Assembly (NCBI RefSeq): GCF_018070325.1
Contig: NZ_JAGPXY010000015.1
Location: forward strand, 44,854 to 108,853
Direction of reading: 5' to 3'
Origin: Micromonospora sp. H61
GTDB taxonomy: Bacteria; Actinomycetota; Actinomycetes; Mycobacteriales; Micromonosporaceae
Length of the DNA: 64,000 nucleotides
Part shown: positions 25,781 to 34,447 of the stretch, one piece after another
How positions within the stretch are numbered: the first letter of the stretch is position 1
Layout of the letters: each line of letters begins with the position of its first letter
Notes under the pieces: generated by a model
The model's input: only the letters and a program-made list of their open reading frames with translations
The model's database searches: none
What the model was told of the DNA's origin: nothing
Program-made: the position numbers and the translations under genes

Positions 25781-27151
25781 TCACCATGCCGTATCCGTGC
25801 TCCTGTTCGACTCCGGCCACCGGTCGGTGGCCTCTGATGGGGGTGCGGTCCGCGTCCGGTCCGGCTCGTCGGAGCCGGCCGTACGCGGTGAGCTGAGTGC
25901 GGCCAGTGCCTCGCTGCGGTCCGGCTGGGGCCGGGGCGCGGGAGCGTCGGTGGACGCCGTGGCATCGGTACGCCCGGCGGCGGTCACCACCGCGGCCAGC
26001 CCGGTGGTCAGCGGCACGGCGGCGATCAGGCCGAGGGTGGCGACCGCGCTGCGGACGATCTCCTGCGCGAGGAACTCGCTGGTGAGGATCTGCCCGATCG
26101 GCCGCGAGTCGGCGGTGAGCAGGAGCAGCAGGGGCAGTGACGCGCCCGCGTACGCCAGCACGATGGTGTTGACGGTGGAGGCGATGTGCGCGCGGCCGAC
26201 CCGGGTGGCGGCACGGTACAGCTGCAACCGGGTCAGCCCGGGGTTGGCGTTCGCCAGTTCGGTGACGGTGGCCGCCTGGGTGACCGTCACGTCGTCGAGC
26301 ACCCCGAGCGATCCGATGATGATGCCGGCGAGCAGCAGACCGTGCAGGTCCACGTCGCCCTGGAACATCGACAGGGTGGTGGCGTCCTCGCTGCCGAAGC
26401 CGGTGAGGTGGGTCGCGGCCGTGGCGATGGTGGCGAGCACGCCGGTCAGCACCAGGCTGCCCAAGGTGCCGAGCACTGCGACCGAGGTCTGTGCGGTGAC
26501 CCCGTGGGTCAGATAGAGCACCACGAACATGATCAGGGCCGCGCCGACCACCGCCACCAGCAGCGGTGACCTGCCCGCGCTGATGCCCGGCAGCACGAAG
26601 GTGAGCAGGATGGCGAAGCTGGCGGCCAGCCCGGCGAGCGCTGCCAGGCCCCGCCACCGACCGAACGCGACGATCGCGGCCGCGAAGACCACCGCCAGCC
26701 ACACCATCGGGGTGCCGCGTTGGTGCTCGGCGATGTTCCAGTTGCTGACGGTGGGATCGATCGGATCGGCCAGTTCGACCAGGACGACCTCGTCGCCGAC
26801 CTCGACCCGGGGTGCGCCGGGCCCGTCGGGCACCGGTGTGCGCACCTGCTGGCCGGCGGTCGGCCCGTCGTCCACCCGGACGTCGACAGTGCCGCACCGC
26901 CCGTCGCCGACCCTCGGTGTGCCCTCCGGAACCGACGGCACCGGCGGGCACGGCTCGCTCACCACCCGGGTGACAGTGCCGGGGTAGCGCGGCACGTCCG
27001 CACCACCGTCGGTCTGCGGTGACCCGCCGCGCGGCCAGAGCAGCACTGCGGCCAGCACGGTGGCGACGAAGAGGGGTACCACCGTCACGACGAGGATCCG
27101 TCGCACCCGTGGTGGGGCGGACGGAGCGGGGTGAGTGTGGTCGGCGGCCAA
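25781..27151 (-). CDS. YibE/F-family multi-spanning membrane protein
   Basis: About 456 residues. An N-terminal helix (RILVVTVVPLFVATVLAAVLLW) leads to an extracytoplasmic OB-like region with two cysteines, then about seven helices with the YibE/F pattern (FAILLTFVLPGISAGRSPLL, ASTVNTIVLAYAGASLPLLL, EIVRSAVATLGLIAAVPLTTG). The acidic segment IIIGSLGVLDDVTVTQA is also characteristic. The function of the family is unknown. I prefer the TTG at 27151 because GGGAG is well placed upstream; an upstream start at 27268 would add 39 residues. The C-terminal tail is polar and Pro/Ser-rich. Confidence 0.85.
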   Translation of the reverse strand: MAADHTHPAPSAPPRVRRILVVTVVPLFVATVLAAVLLWPRGGSPQTDGGADVPRYPGTVTRVVSEPCPPVPSVPEGTPRVGDGRCGTVDVRVDDGPTAGQQVRTPVPDGPGAPRVEVGDEVVLVELADPIDPTVSNWNIAEHQRGTPMVWLAVVFAAAIVAFGRWRGLAALAGLAASFAILLTFVLPGISAGRSPLLVAVVGAALIMFVVLYLTHGVTAQTSVAVLGTLGSLVLTGVLATIATAATHLTGFGSEDATTLSMFQGDVDLHGLLLAGIIIGSLGVLDDVTVTQAATVTELANANPGLTRLQLYRAATRVGRAHIASTVNTIVLAYAGASLPLLLLLTADSRPIGQILTSEFLAQEIVRSAVATLGLIAAVPLTTGLAAVVTAAGRTDATASTDAPAPRPQPDRSEALAALSSPRTAGSDEPDRTRTAPPSEATDRWPESNRSTDTAW

Positions 27152-27299
27152 GGTGAGACTCCCAACGATCCGGTGCGGGATACGGGTCAGCGGGCCGGGC
27201 GGTTCACCGTTGCGGTGGAAACGCGGCGGACGGCGGGGCGGATCGCTGCCTGACGACCGCTTGATCACGGACGGTCAGTGCTCGGCCCGGTCGGCCGGG

Positions 27300-27324
27300 G
27301 GCGCCGCCACGACGTGGCGGCGCC
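27300..27324. repeat. Perfect 11-bp inverted repeat
   Basis: GGCGCCGCCAC (27300-27310) and GTGGCGGCGCC (27314-27324) flank GAC. It lies in the 320-base stretch between the YibE/F start and the ATPase remnant. I see no intact gene in this stretch; it may hold the promoter of the YibE/F gene and the eroded 5' part of the remnant. Confidence 0.7.
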
Positions 27325-27471
27325 GGTGCCCGACTGTGCAGCGGCATTCGGAGGGCCATCGTGGGAGATGCTAGCCAGCCCTCCCGGGGGTTGCAGGTCG
27401 TGGCGGAGTGTCGGGCGGCCGAACCGCTCGCGCGGCGGTCTCCGAGGCGGCATGTTGGAGCCGCCCGGCCG

Positions 27472-27960
27472 GTGGCCGAGGCGGTCGCCGCCGACCTCGG
27501 CTTCCGACCTGGGGTCGACGAGGTCTTCGCCGAGGTGCTGCCGGCGGCGAAGGACGATCGGGTGGCCGAGCTCCAGCGGCGGGGGTTGGTCGTGGCGATG
27601 GTCGGTGACGGGGTGAACGACGCGCCGGCGCTGGCCCGGGCGGACGTGGGTATCGCGATCGGCGCGGGCACCGATGTGGCCATCGAGTCCGCCGGGGTGG
27701 TGCTGGCGTCCTCGGACCCGCGCGGGGTGGGTGCCGTGGTCCGGCTGTCCCGGGCGTCGTACCGGAAGATGCGACAGAACCTGGCCTGGGCGGCCGGCTA
27801 CAACGTGGTGGCGCTGCCGCTGGCCGCCGGGGTGCTGGCCTGGGCCGGCGTGGCGTTGAGCCCGGCGCTGGCCGCGGTGCTGATGTCGGCGTCCACCATC
27901 GTGGTGGCGCTCAACGCGCAGTTGCTGCGCAGGGTCCGTCTCGACCCCGCGCCGGACTGA
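27472..27960 (+). pseudogene. Heavy-metal P-type ATPase remnant (C-terminal third)
   Basis: Recognisable P1B-ATPase sequence begins at [11 protein letters not shown] and runs through [44 protein letters not shown] and the last two membrane helices to the stop. The heavy-metal-binding domain, the CPC transport site, the TGES loop and the DKTG phosphorylation site are all absent, and upstream DNA does not encode them in any frame. An open frame from 27361 has an unrelated Arg/Pro-rich start. It cannot pump metal. It ends 6 bases from the convergent csoR stop, so it is probably a decayed copper or cation pump of an older island. Confidence 0.85.
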
Positions 27961-27966
27961 GCCCGG

Positions 27967-28263
27967 TCAGCCGCGCTTCATGAGCCGGCCGACCGCCGCC
28001 ATCATCTCGGTGGCCATCTCGTCGGCCCGACCCTCGGCGGCGCCCTCGTGCATGCAGTGCCGGGCGTGCCCGTCGAGCAGCCCGAGGGCCACCTTGTCGA
28101 GGGCGGCCTGGATGGCGGAGATCTGGGTGAGCACGTCGATGCAGTAGCGGTCGTCGTCGACCATCTTCTCGATGCCCCGGACCTGCCCCTCGACGCGGCG
28201 GAGCCGCGCGAGCAGCTGGTCCTTGCTGGCGGTGTATCCGCGGATCGGGGTGGGTGCGGTCAT
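27967..28263 (-). CDS. csoR: Copper-sensing repressor CsoR
   Basis: A 98-residue all-helical CsoR/RcnR-family protein. The Cu(I) ligands are in place: Cys41 (DRYCIDVL), His66 and Cys70 (GHARHCMHE), matching the C-H-C set of mycobacterial CsoR. Apo-CsoR binds GC-rich palindromes and lets go on Cu(I) binding. Two such palindromes lie in the 94-base gap to copZ. A TATCCT box (RNA sense) lies just 7 bases before the ATG and no ribosome site is visible, so the mRNA is probably nearly leaderless. Autoregulation is inferred. Confidence 0.93.
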   Translation of the reverse strand: MTAPTPIRGYTASKDQLLARLRRVEGQVRGIEKMVDDDRYCIDVLTQISAIQAALDKVALGLLDGHARHCMHEGAAEGRADEMATEMMAAVGRLMKRG

Positions 28264-28279
28264 GTCGACAAGGATAGCG

Positions 28280-28294
28280 TACCCCCAGGGGGTA
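28280..28294. promoter_or_regulatory. CsoR operator 1 (csoR-proximal)
   Basis: TACCCCCAGGGGGTA is a perfect 15-base palindrome around a central A and matches known CsoR operators (TACCCC-GGGGTA halves). It overlaps the promoter region of csoR, 17 bases from the csoR start. Confidence 0.85.
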
Positions 28295-28317
28295 TGGTAC
28301 GGTCGGTTCTGTTGAGA

Positions 28318-28332
28318 TACCCCCACGGGGTA
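28318..28332. promoter_or_regulatory. CsoR operator 2 (copZ-proximal)
   Basis: TACCCCCACGGGGTA, the second palindrome with the same half sites, centred 38 bases from operator 1 and 26 bases before the copZ ATG. The pair would let CsoR repress csoR and the copZ-copA operon from one intergenic region. Confidence 0.85.
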
Positions 28333-28357
28333 CCGGTACCGCGAAGGAGACGATCCA

Positions 28358-28567
28358 ATGGTCAACACGACGTACCAGGTGCAGGGCATGACCTGCGGGC
28401 ACTGCGTCAGCGCGGTGAGCGCCGAGGTCGGCGCCATCGCCGGCGTGCGTGACGTCCAGGTCGACCTCGCGGCCGGCCGGGTCACCGTCAGCAGCGATCA
28501 GCCACTGGACACCGCTGTCATCCGAGCCGCAGTCGACGAGGCCGGCTACGACCTCGTCGACGCGTGA
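28358..28567 (+). CDS. copZ: Copper chaperone, heavy-metal-associated domain
   Basis: A 69-residue HMA-fold protein with the metal site GMTCGHC (Cys13 and Cys16). It carries Cu(I) to the CopA pump and to CsoR. GAAGGAG lies 10 bases before the ATG. It is the first gene of a three-gene operon (gaps of 13 and 12 bases to the next genes) driven from the CsoR-controlled promoter. Confidence 0.95.
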   Translation: MVNTTYQVQGMTCGHCVSAVSAEVGAIAGVRDVQVDLAAGRVTVSSDQPLDTAVIRAAVDEAGYDLVDA

Positions 28568-28580
28568 TCGGCGGGCCGAC

Positions 28581-29531
28581 GTGCGCACCGTGACGAGACT
28601 GGCCGGGTTCGCCGTCGGCCTGGCGGCGATCTTCGGCGCCACCTACGGGATCGGCCGGGTCGTCGACACCGCCCCGGTCGCCGAGAGCCGGCACGACGAT
28701 GCCGCCACCACCCCGACGGCGGACGAACGGGGCGGGACGGCCGACCGGCTCCCCGGCGGGCTGCTCGTCTCCGACCGGGGCTACACCCTCGAACCGGTCG
28801 ACGCCCCGGCCGACGAGTTCGCCTTCCGGATCGCCGGCCCGGACGGCCGCCCGGTCACCCGGTACGACGTGGCGCACGACAAGCAGATGCATCTGATCGT
28901 CGCCCGTCGGGACCTCTCCGGCTTCCGTCACGTCCACCCCGAGCTGGCCCCGGACGGCACCTGGCGGGTCGACACCCCGCTGGCCGGCCCCGGGCAGTGG
29001 CGGGCGTTCGCCGACTTCACCCCGACCGGGGGCGAACCGCTGACCCTCGGCGTGGACGTGACAGTCCCCGGCGAGTTGACCGAACGGCCGTTGCCCGCTC
29101 CGGCGACCAGCACCACCGTCGACGGCTACACGGTCACCCTGACCGGAGCGCCGCAGCCCGGCCGCACGTCGTCGCTGACAGTGACCGTCAGCCGGGACGG
29201 TCAGCCGGTCACCGACCTGGAGCCCTACCTGGGCGCGTACGGGCACCTGGTGGCTCTACGTCGGGGTGATCTGGCGTACCTGCACGTGCACCCGGACGGA
29301 AAGCCCGGCGATGGGCGCACCCGGCCCGGTCCTGCCGTCACCTTCCTCGCCGAGGTGCCCTCGGCCGGCAGTTACCGGCTCTACCTCGACTTCCAACACG
29401 GCGGGCGGGTGCACACCGCCGAGTTCACGGTGGTCGCCGGCGCTGCCCCGACCAAAGGGGCCCCCACCCCGAGCGGGCCCGCACCGACCGGCGGGGCCGA
29501 CCACGGCACCCCCGGGCACGGACACAACTGA
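28581..29531 (+). CDS. Membrane-anchored His-rich protein of the copper operon
   Basis: A 316-residue protein from the GTG at 28581, between copZ and copA. One N-terminal helix (LAGFAVGLAAIFGATYGIG) anchors or exports it; the rest forms two Ig-like beta domains. Clustered potential metal ligands are visible: KQMHLIVARRD, GFRHVHPEL, LAYLHVHPDG, FQHGGRVHTAEF and the C-terminal PGHGHN. A YtkA-like or similar fold is possible. It probably binds copper outside the membrane, but no enzyme motif is present. Position in the operon makes a role in copper resistance likely; the exact job is unknown. Confidence 0.8.
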   Translation: MRTVTRLAGFAVGLAAIFGATYGIGRVVDTAPVAESRHDDAATTPTADERGGTADRLPGGLLVSDRGYTLEPVDAPADEFAFRIAGPDGRPVTRYDVAHDKQMHLIVARRDLSGFRHVHPELAPDGTWRVDTPLAGPGQWRAFADFTPTGGEPLTLGVDVTVPGELTERPLPAPATSTTVDGYTVTLTGAPQPGRTSSLTVTVSRDGQPVTDLEPYLGAYGHLVALRRGDLAYLHVHPDGKPGDGRTRPGPAVTFLAEVPSAGSYRLYLDFQHGGRVHTAEFTVVAGAAPTKGAPTPSGPAPTGGADHGTPGHGHN

Positions 29532-29543
29532 CGGGACCAGAAG

Positions 29544-31790
29544 ATGACCACCACCAGCAGACCGCTGCCCGAGGCGCCGAACCGGATCGAACTGGCGATC
29601 GGCGGGATGACCTGCGCCGCGTGCGCCGCCCGGATCGAGAAGAAACTCAACCGGATGGACGGGGTGACCGCCACTGTCAACTACGCCACCGAGAAGGCGA
29701 CCGTCCGGTACGCCGACGGCGTCACGCCGGACGACCTGATCGGGACCGTGCAGAAGACCGGTTACACGGCGGCGCTGCCGGCCCCGCCCAGCGCCGAACC
29801 CCCGGTGGACCCGTTGCGGGGGCCGCGTACCCGGCTCTGGGTGTCGGTGGCCCTGAGCGTGCCGGTGGTCCTGCTGGCCATGGTCCCGGCCTGGCAGTTC
29901 GACTACTGGCAGTGGTTGTCGCTGACCCTGGCCGCCCCGGTGGTGGTCTGGGGTGGGCTGCCGTTCCACCGGGCCGCCTGGACCAACCTGCGGCACGGCG
30001 CGGCCACCATGGACACGCTGGTGTCGCTCGGCACCCTGGCCGCGTTCGGCTGGTCGCTCTGGGCGCTCTTCCTCGGTGACGCGGGGATGCCCGGCATGAC
30101 GCACCCGTTCAGCTTCGACATCACCCGGACCGACGGCGCAGGCAACATCTACCTGGAGGCGGCCGCCGGGGTCACCGTGTTCATCCTGGCCGGTCGCTTC
30201 TTCGAGGCCCGTTCCAAGCGGACTGCCGGCGCCGCACTGCGCGCTCTGCTCGACCTCGGGGCCAAGGAGGTGACGGTGCTGCGTGACGGCGTGGAGACCC
30301 TGATCCCCGTGGACCGGCTCGCCGTCGGTGACCGGTTCGTGGTCCGCCCCGGGGAGAAGATCGCCACCGACGGGGTGGTCGACGAGGGCACCTCCGCTGT
30401 CGACGCCAGCATGCTCACCGGTGAGTCGGTGCCGGTCGAGGTCGGCCCGGGTGACGGCGTGGTCGGCGCCACGATCAACGCGGGTGGGCGGCTCATCGTC
30501 ACCGCCACCCGGGTCGGCGCGGACACCCAGCTCGCCCGGATGGCCGACCTGGTGGAGCAGGCGCAGAGCGGCAAGGCGGCCGTGCAGCGGTTGGCGGACC
30601 GGATCTCCGGGGTCTTCGTGCCGATAGTCATCACCCTCGCCGTCGGCACTCTCGGTTGGTGGCTCGGCACCGGGGCCGGTCCGACCGCCGCGTTCACCGC
30701 CGCCGTGGCCGTGCTGATCATCGCCTGTCCGTGCGCGCTCGGCCTGGCCACCCCGACGGCGCTGCTGGTCGGCACCGGTCGGGGCGCTCAGCTCGGCGTA
30801 CTGATCAAGGGCCCGGAGGTGCTGGAGTCGACCCGCCGGGTGGACACCGTGGTGCTCGACAAGACCGGCACCGTGACGACCGGCCGGATGACACTGGTGG
30901 ACGTGGTGCCGGCGAGCGGCGTGGACCGGGCCGAGCTGCTCCGGCTCGCCGGGGCGGTGGAGGCCGCCTCCGAACACCCGATCGCCCGTGCGGTCGCGGC
31001 CGCTGCCACGGACGCGGGCGCGCTGCCCCCGGTGACCGCCTTCGGCAACCTCGAAGGGCTGGGGGTGACCGGCACTGTCGACGGGTTGGCAGTGCTGGTC
31101 GGCCGGGTCCGGCTGCTGCGCGAGCGTGAGATCGACGTACCGCCGGAGGTCGAGTGGGCCGTGCGTGACGCGGAGGCCGCGGGCCGTACGGCGATCGTCG
31201 CCGGCTGGGACGGACAGGCCCGCGGCGTGCTCACCGTCGCCGACGTGGTCCGGCCGACCAGCCGGGCGGCGGTGGCCCGGCTGCGCGGGCTGGGGCTGAC
31301 CCCGGTCCTGCTGACCGGGGACAACACCACTGTGGCTCGTGCGGTCGCCGCCGAGGTGGGCGTCGACGAGGTGATCGCCGAGGTGCTGCCGGCCGGCAAG
31401 GTCGACGTGATCAAGCGGCTTCAGGCCGAGGGGCGGTCGGTGGCGATGGTCGGTGACGGGGTCAACGACGCCCCGGCGCTGGCCCAGGCCGACCTGGGGC
31501 TGGCCATGGGCACCGGCGCTGACGTGGCGATCGAGGCAGCCGACCTCACCCTCGTCCGGGGCGACCTGGACGCGGCGGTGGACGCCATCCGGTTGTCCCG
31601 GCGCACGCTCGGCATCATCCGGGGCAATTTGTTCTGGGCGTTCGGATACAACGTGGCGGCCCTGCCGTTGGCCGCCGCCGGGCTGCTCAACCCGATGATC
31701 GCCGGCGCCACGATGGCGCTGTCCTCGGTCTTCGTGGTGGCCAACAGCCTGCGCCTGCGTCGCTTTCGTCCGGCCGCTGCCGATCTGTGA
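29544..31790 (+). CDS. copA: Copper-exporting P-type ATPase CopA
   Basis: A 748-residue P1B-1 ATPase. An N-terminal HMA domain has the site [12 protein letters not shown] (Cys24, Cys27). Then come eight transmembrane helices with the transport site CPC (395-397, [14 protein letters not shown]), the actuator loop TGES (292-295), the phosphorylated Asp439 in DKTGTVTTG, the ATP-binding SEHPIARAV and the hinge [14 protein letters not shown]. All catalytic residues are present, in contrast to the remnant at 27472. It expels Cu(I) from the cytoplasm, fed by CopZ. Confidence 0.96.
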   Translation: MTTTSRPLPEAPNRIELAIGGMTCAACAARIEKKLNRMDGVTATVNYATEKATVRYADGVTPDDLIGTVQKTGYTAALPAPPSAEPPVDPLRGPRTRLWVSVALSVPVVLLAMVPAWQFDYWQWLSLTLAAPVVVWGGLPFHRAAWTNLRHGAATMDTLVSLGTLAAFGWSLWALFLGDAGMPGMTHPFSFDITRTDGAGNIYLEAAAGVTVFILAGRFFEARSKRTAGAALRALLDLGAKEVTVLRDGVETLIPVDRLAVGDRFVVRPGEKIATDGVVDEGTSAVDASMLTGESVPVEVGPGDGVVGATINAGGRLIVTATRVGADTQLARMADLVEQAQSGKAAVQRLADRISGVFVPIVITLAVGTLGWWLGTGAGPTAAFTAAVAVLIIACPCALGLATPTALLVGTGRGAQLGVLIKGPEVLESTRRVDTVVLDKTGTVTTGRMTLVDVVPASGVDRAELLRLAGAVEAASEHPIARAVAAAATDAGALPPVTAFGNLEGLGVTGTVDGLAVLVGRVRLLREREIDVPPEVEWAVRDAEAAGRTAIVAGWDGQARGVLTVADVVRPTSRAAVARLRGLGLTPVLLTGDNTTVARAVAAEVGVDEVIAEVLPAGKVDVIKRLQAEGRSVAMVGDGVNDAPALAQADLGLAMGTGADVAIEAADLTLVRGDLDAAVDAIRLSRRTLGIIRGNLFWAFGYNVAALPLAAAGLLNPMIAGATMALSSVFVVANSLRLRRFRPAAADL

Positions 31791-31863
31791 CGACGGTAAT
31801 GGTTGGGCCGGTGACGGCGGGGGTACCTCTGTGGTTGTAGCGACGCTCGCAATGGAGGTTGGC

Positions 31864-32037
31864 ATGGCTTTCGACGACAAGATCAACAACGCCACCGAGG
31901 ACGCGACCGGCAAGCTGAAGGAAGGCGCCGGTCGGGCCACCGACAACGAGCAGCTGGAGGCGGAGGGTCGCGCTGACCAGTCCACCGCCAAGCTCAAGCA
32001 GGCGGGCGAAAAGATCAAGGACGCCTTCAAGAGCTGA
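31864..32037 (+). CDS. CsbD-family stress protein
   Basis: A 57-residue hydrophilic protein with the CsbD pattern (DDKINNATEDATGKLKEGAGRATDNEQLEAEG, read in pieces: KINNATEDATGKLKEG and a repeat-like QSTAKLKQAGEK). Family members are abundant general-stress proteins of unknown mechanism, often under a stress sigma factor. GGAGG lies 4 bases before the ATG. A very strong hairpin follows. Confidence 0.9.
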   Translation: MAFDDKINNATEDATGKLKEGAGRATDNEQLEAEGRADQSTAKLKQAGEKIKDAFKS

Positions 32038-32052
32038 CGTACGACGTACCCC

Positions 32053-32089
32053 GCACGCCGGGCCGGTGATCATCACCGGCCCGGCGTGC
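32053..32089 (+). terminator. Strong terminator after the csbD-like gene
   Basis: A perfect 17-base stem (32053-32069 with 32073-32089) around a 3-base loop, 15 bases after the stop codon. No U-tract. Confidence 0.85.
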
Positions 32090-32200
32090 TGTGTGTCCGG
32101 CCTCTCTCGCCGACCCTGAGATCCCCCTGATTCTGTTTTCCGTCCGCACCGCAGCTCGCCGGCACCTGCTAACTTTCCTTGGCATGTGCAAGGGCTGGTT

Positions 32201-32548
32201 ATGAGCACCGCCTCACCGCCGACCGGCGACGACCTGGTCCGGGTGCTGGCCACCCTGGCCAACCCGCACCGGCTGCGGGTCGTCGCCGCGCTGGCCCGCG
32301 AGCGTGCGTACGTCAGCGGGCTGGCCCGGCAACTGGGCATCAGCCGGGCGCTGTTGCAGGTCCACCTACGGAAGCTGGCGGCGGCCGGGCTGGTCACCGC
32401 CCGCCTGGAGTTGTCGGAGGACGGGAAGGCCATGAACTACTACGAGGTGGAGCCGTTCGTGCTCACACTCACCCCCGCTGTCATCGCGGCGGCGGTCGAG
32501 ACGCTGACAGTGCCCGAGTCGGGCGAGCAGCCGGGAGCACAGCGATGA
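32201..32548 (+). CDS. ArsR-type winged-helix regulator
   Basis: A 115-residue regulator with an ArsR-like fold: LATLANPHRLRVVAALARE, then the recognition helix RQLGISRALLQVHLRKLAAAGLV and the wing around LELSEDGKAMNYYEVEPF. No cysteine metal site is present, so the signal is not a thiol-bound metal. Its stop overlaps the ATG of the next gene, so the two act together, perhaps with the membrane protein as a signal input or target. AAGGG precedes the ATG at 32201. Confidence 0.85.
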   Translation: MSTASPPTGDDLVRVLATLANPHRLRVVAALARERAYVSGLARQLGISRALLQVHLRKLAAAGLVTARLELSEDGKAMNYYEVEPFVLTLTPAVIAAAVETLTVPESGEQPGAQR

Positions 32549-32814
32549 GCGAGCACGACTGGACCGAGGTGGTCGGCGCGATCGGCATCTTCGCCTTCCT
32601 GATCAGCGTGGTCACTGTGACCGTCGTGCAGCTCGCCAAGACCCGGCGGGCCCGGTACGAGGCGGACCGGGCGGACGACTACCGCCGGCTCGCCGAGACG
32701 GCCGCTCAGGCCCAGGCGGAGAACGCCCGACTGCTCGCCGCGATGGACGGCCGGCTGGGCGGGATGGAGACCCGGATGACCACGCTCGAACGCGTCCTGC
32801 GCGAGGTCGACTGA
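32545..32814 (+). CDS. Small membrane protein coupled to the ArsR-type regulator
   Basis: An 89-residue protein with one helix (about 9-31, VVGAIGIFAFLISVVTVTVVQLA) followed by a charged cytosolic helix (RRARYEADRADDYRRLAETAAQAQAENARLL, seen in parts) that probably forms a coiled coil. The ATGA overlap with the regulator gene indicates coupled translation. No family name is clear. Such regulator-plus-membrane-protein pairs recur in actinomycetes; its function is not known to me. Confidence 0.8.
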   Translation: MSEHDWTEVVGAIGIFAFLISVVTVTVVQLAKTRRARYEADRADDYRRLAETAAQAQAENARLLAAMDGRLGGMETRMTTLERVLREVD

Positions 32815-32833
32815 CCCGGCGGGCGAGAGCGGC

Positions 32834-32867
32834 CCCGGGCCGTCGAGCGGCTACTCGACGGCCCGGG
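32834..32867 (+). terminator. Terminator hairpin after the regulator-membrane pair
   Basis: Perfect 14-base arms, CCCGGGCCGTCGAG at 32834-32847 and its complement at 32854-32867, with a 6-base loop. Confidence 0.8.
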
Positions 32868-32939
32868 TGGAAGCAGCATCACCTCGCCCAGTGGGCGAGT
32901 TTCACCGGCAACGCTCCTTCGAGGAGAGGACAGCACCTC

Positions 32940-34400
32940 ATGCTGCGCGTACGCAAATCCGCAGTCGGCTGGGCGGTCGCCCTGGCCCTCACAGCAGCCG
33001 GCCTGACCCCGGCGAGCCCGGCCGCCGCCCGAGCACAGCCCGCCCCGACGATCGACTGGCGGCCCTGCGCCGAGGACAGCAGCGCCGAGTGCGGCACCCT
33101 GTCGCTGCCGGTGGACTGGGACCGACCCCGAGGTGAGCGCTTCGACCTGTCGCTGGCCCGCCGGGTCGCCAAGCCGGCCACCCGGGAAGGCGCGCTGATC
33201 TTCGGCCCCGGCGGGCCGGGCGACAGCGGTGTCGACCGGGTGGTGGACGGCAGCTCCCGGTTCAGCACCGACCTGCGTGCCCGGTTCGACATCGTCAGCT
33301 TCGACCCGCGCGGCACCGGCGACAGCCACCCCGTGGTCTGTGCCCGGGACCTGCTCGCCCGGCAACCACAGCTGATCGCCGACCAGGCCCAGTTCGACGC
33401 CGTCCTGGCCAACAACGCCCTGCTGCGCGCCGACTGCCGGGCCCGCACCGGGGCGCTCTACGACCACGTCGACACCACAAGCGCCGCCCGCGACCTGGAC
33501 GCGGTCCGCGCCGCGCTCGGAGAGCGGCAGTTGACCTTCCACGGCAGCTCGTACGGCACGTTGCTCGGGCAGCGGTACGCCGAGCTGTACCCCGACCGGG
33601 TCCGGGCCATGGTGCTCGAGGCCACGATGGACCACAGCGTCGGCACCCGGGCCTTCCTCGACAGCCAGGCCGTCACCGCGGAGGGCGCGTTCGACGAGTT
33701 CGTTGCCTGGTGTGACCGGTCCACGGCCTGTGCCCTGCACGGTCGGGACCTCCGGGCGATCTGGGCCGGGCTGCACGTGCGGGCCGAGCGCGGCCTGCTG
33801 ACCGACCCGAAACGGCCCGGGGTGGTGCTGACCCCGTTCGATTTGAGCCGGCTCACCCACAAGGAGTTCTACGACACCTGGCGGTGGCCGGGGCTGGCCG
33901 AGTGGATCGTCCGACTGGAGGGCGCCGCCATCACGCCGAGCGTCCGTCCGTTGGCGGACGAGGCCGTGGCTCCGTACCCTTTCGCGGTTTTCTGCCAGGA
34001 CTGGAGCCTGCCGGTCCGCGACTACCGCGAGTACGTCGGACATCTGCGCCGGACGGCCCGGCTCGCGCCGGACCTGCGCTACCCGCCGGCGCTGTTCGCG
34101 CTGGTCACCTGTCTGGGCACCCCGACGCCGGTCGCCAACCCGCAGCATCGGCTACGGGTCCATACCGACGTGCCGCTGCTGCTCGCCGCCACAGTGCACG
34201 ACCCGGCCAGCGGCTACGGCTGGGCGCGCAACGTGGCGCGGCAGTTGGGTCGGCACGGCGCGCTGCTCAGCTACCAGGGGTGGGGCCACGGCAGCTACAG
34301 CAGCAGCCCGTGCGTGCAACGAGCCGTCGACTCCTACCTGATCGATCAGGTGGTGCCCGCCGGGGGTGCCAGCTGCCCGGCCGTCGAACCCGAGGTGTGA
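32940..34400 (+). CDS. Exported S33-family peptidase/hydrolase (tripeptidyl aminopeptidase-like)
   Basis: A 486-residue exported alpha/beta hydrolase. The signal peptide (1 to about 31) ends in PASPAAARAQ. The mature protein has the S33 layout of actinomycete tripeptidyl aminopeptidases: an oxyanion region LIFGPGGPGDSG, DPRGTGDS, the nucleophile elbow HGSSYGTLLG with Ser204, and a C-terminal TAP-like domain with YQGWGHGSYSSS carrying the catalytic His. Cysteine pairs (43/51 and others) suggest disulfides, as expected outside the cell. The substrate is probably peptide N-termini, by family. A hairpin follows. Confidence 0.88.
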   Translation: MLRVRKSAVGWAVALALTAAGLTPASPAAARAQPAPTIDWRPCAEDSSAECGTLSLPVDWDRPRGERFDLSLARRVAKPATREGALIFGPGGPGDSGVDRVVDGSSRFSTDLRARFDIVSFDPRGTGDSHPVVCARDLLARQPQLIADQAQFDAVLANNALLRADCRARTGALYDHVDTTSAARDLDAVRAALGERQLTFHGSSYGTLLGQRYAELYPDRVRAMVLEATMDHSVGTRAFLDSQAVTAEGAFDEFVAWCDRSTACALHGRDLRAIWAGLHVRAERGLLTDPKRPGVVLTPFDLSRLTHKEFYDTWRWPGLAEWIVRLEGAAITPSVRPLADEAVAPYPFAVFCQDWSLPVRDYREYVGHLRRTARLAPDLRYPPALFALVTCLGTPTPVANPQHRLRVHTDVPLLLAATVHDPASGYGWARNVARQLGRHGALLSYQGWGHGSYSSSPCVQRAVDSYLIDQVVPAGGASCPAVEPEV

Positions 34401-34403
34401 CGG

Positions 34404-34442
34404 CCGCTGCCGGCCGCCGGGTCGCCCGGCGGTCGGCAGCGG
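34404..34442. terminator. Hairpin between convergent genes
   Basis: Eighteen-base arms (34404-34421, 34425-34442) with one mismatch and a 3-base loop, between the S33 hydrolase and the convergent methyltransferase. Confidence 0.75.
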
Positions 34443-34447
34443 TGTGC

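Noticed and set aside
27361..27960. Complete small metal-transport gene starting at the ATG at 27361
   Set aside because: The first 37 codons are unrelated Arg/Pro-rich sequence and the phosphorylation, actuator and transport sites are missing.
29256..32030. A 924-codon open frame opposite copA and csbD
   Set aside because: Same shadow effect; the plus strand holds complete CopA motifs and the translation here has no recognisable domain.
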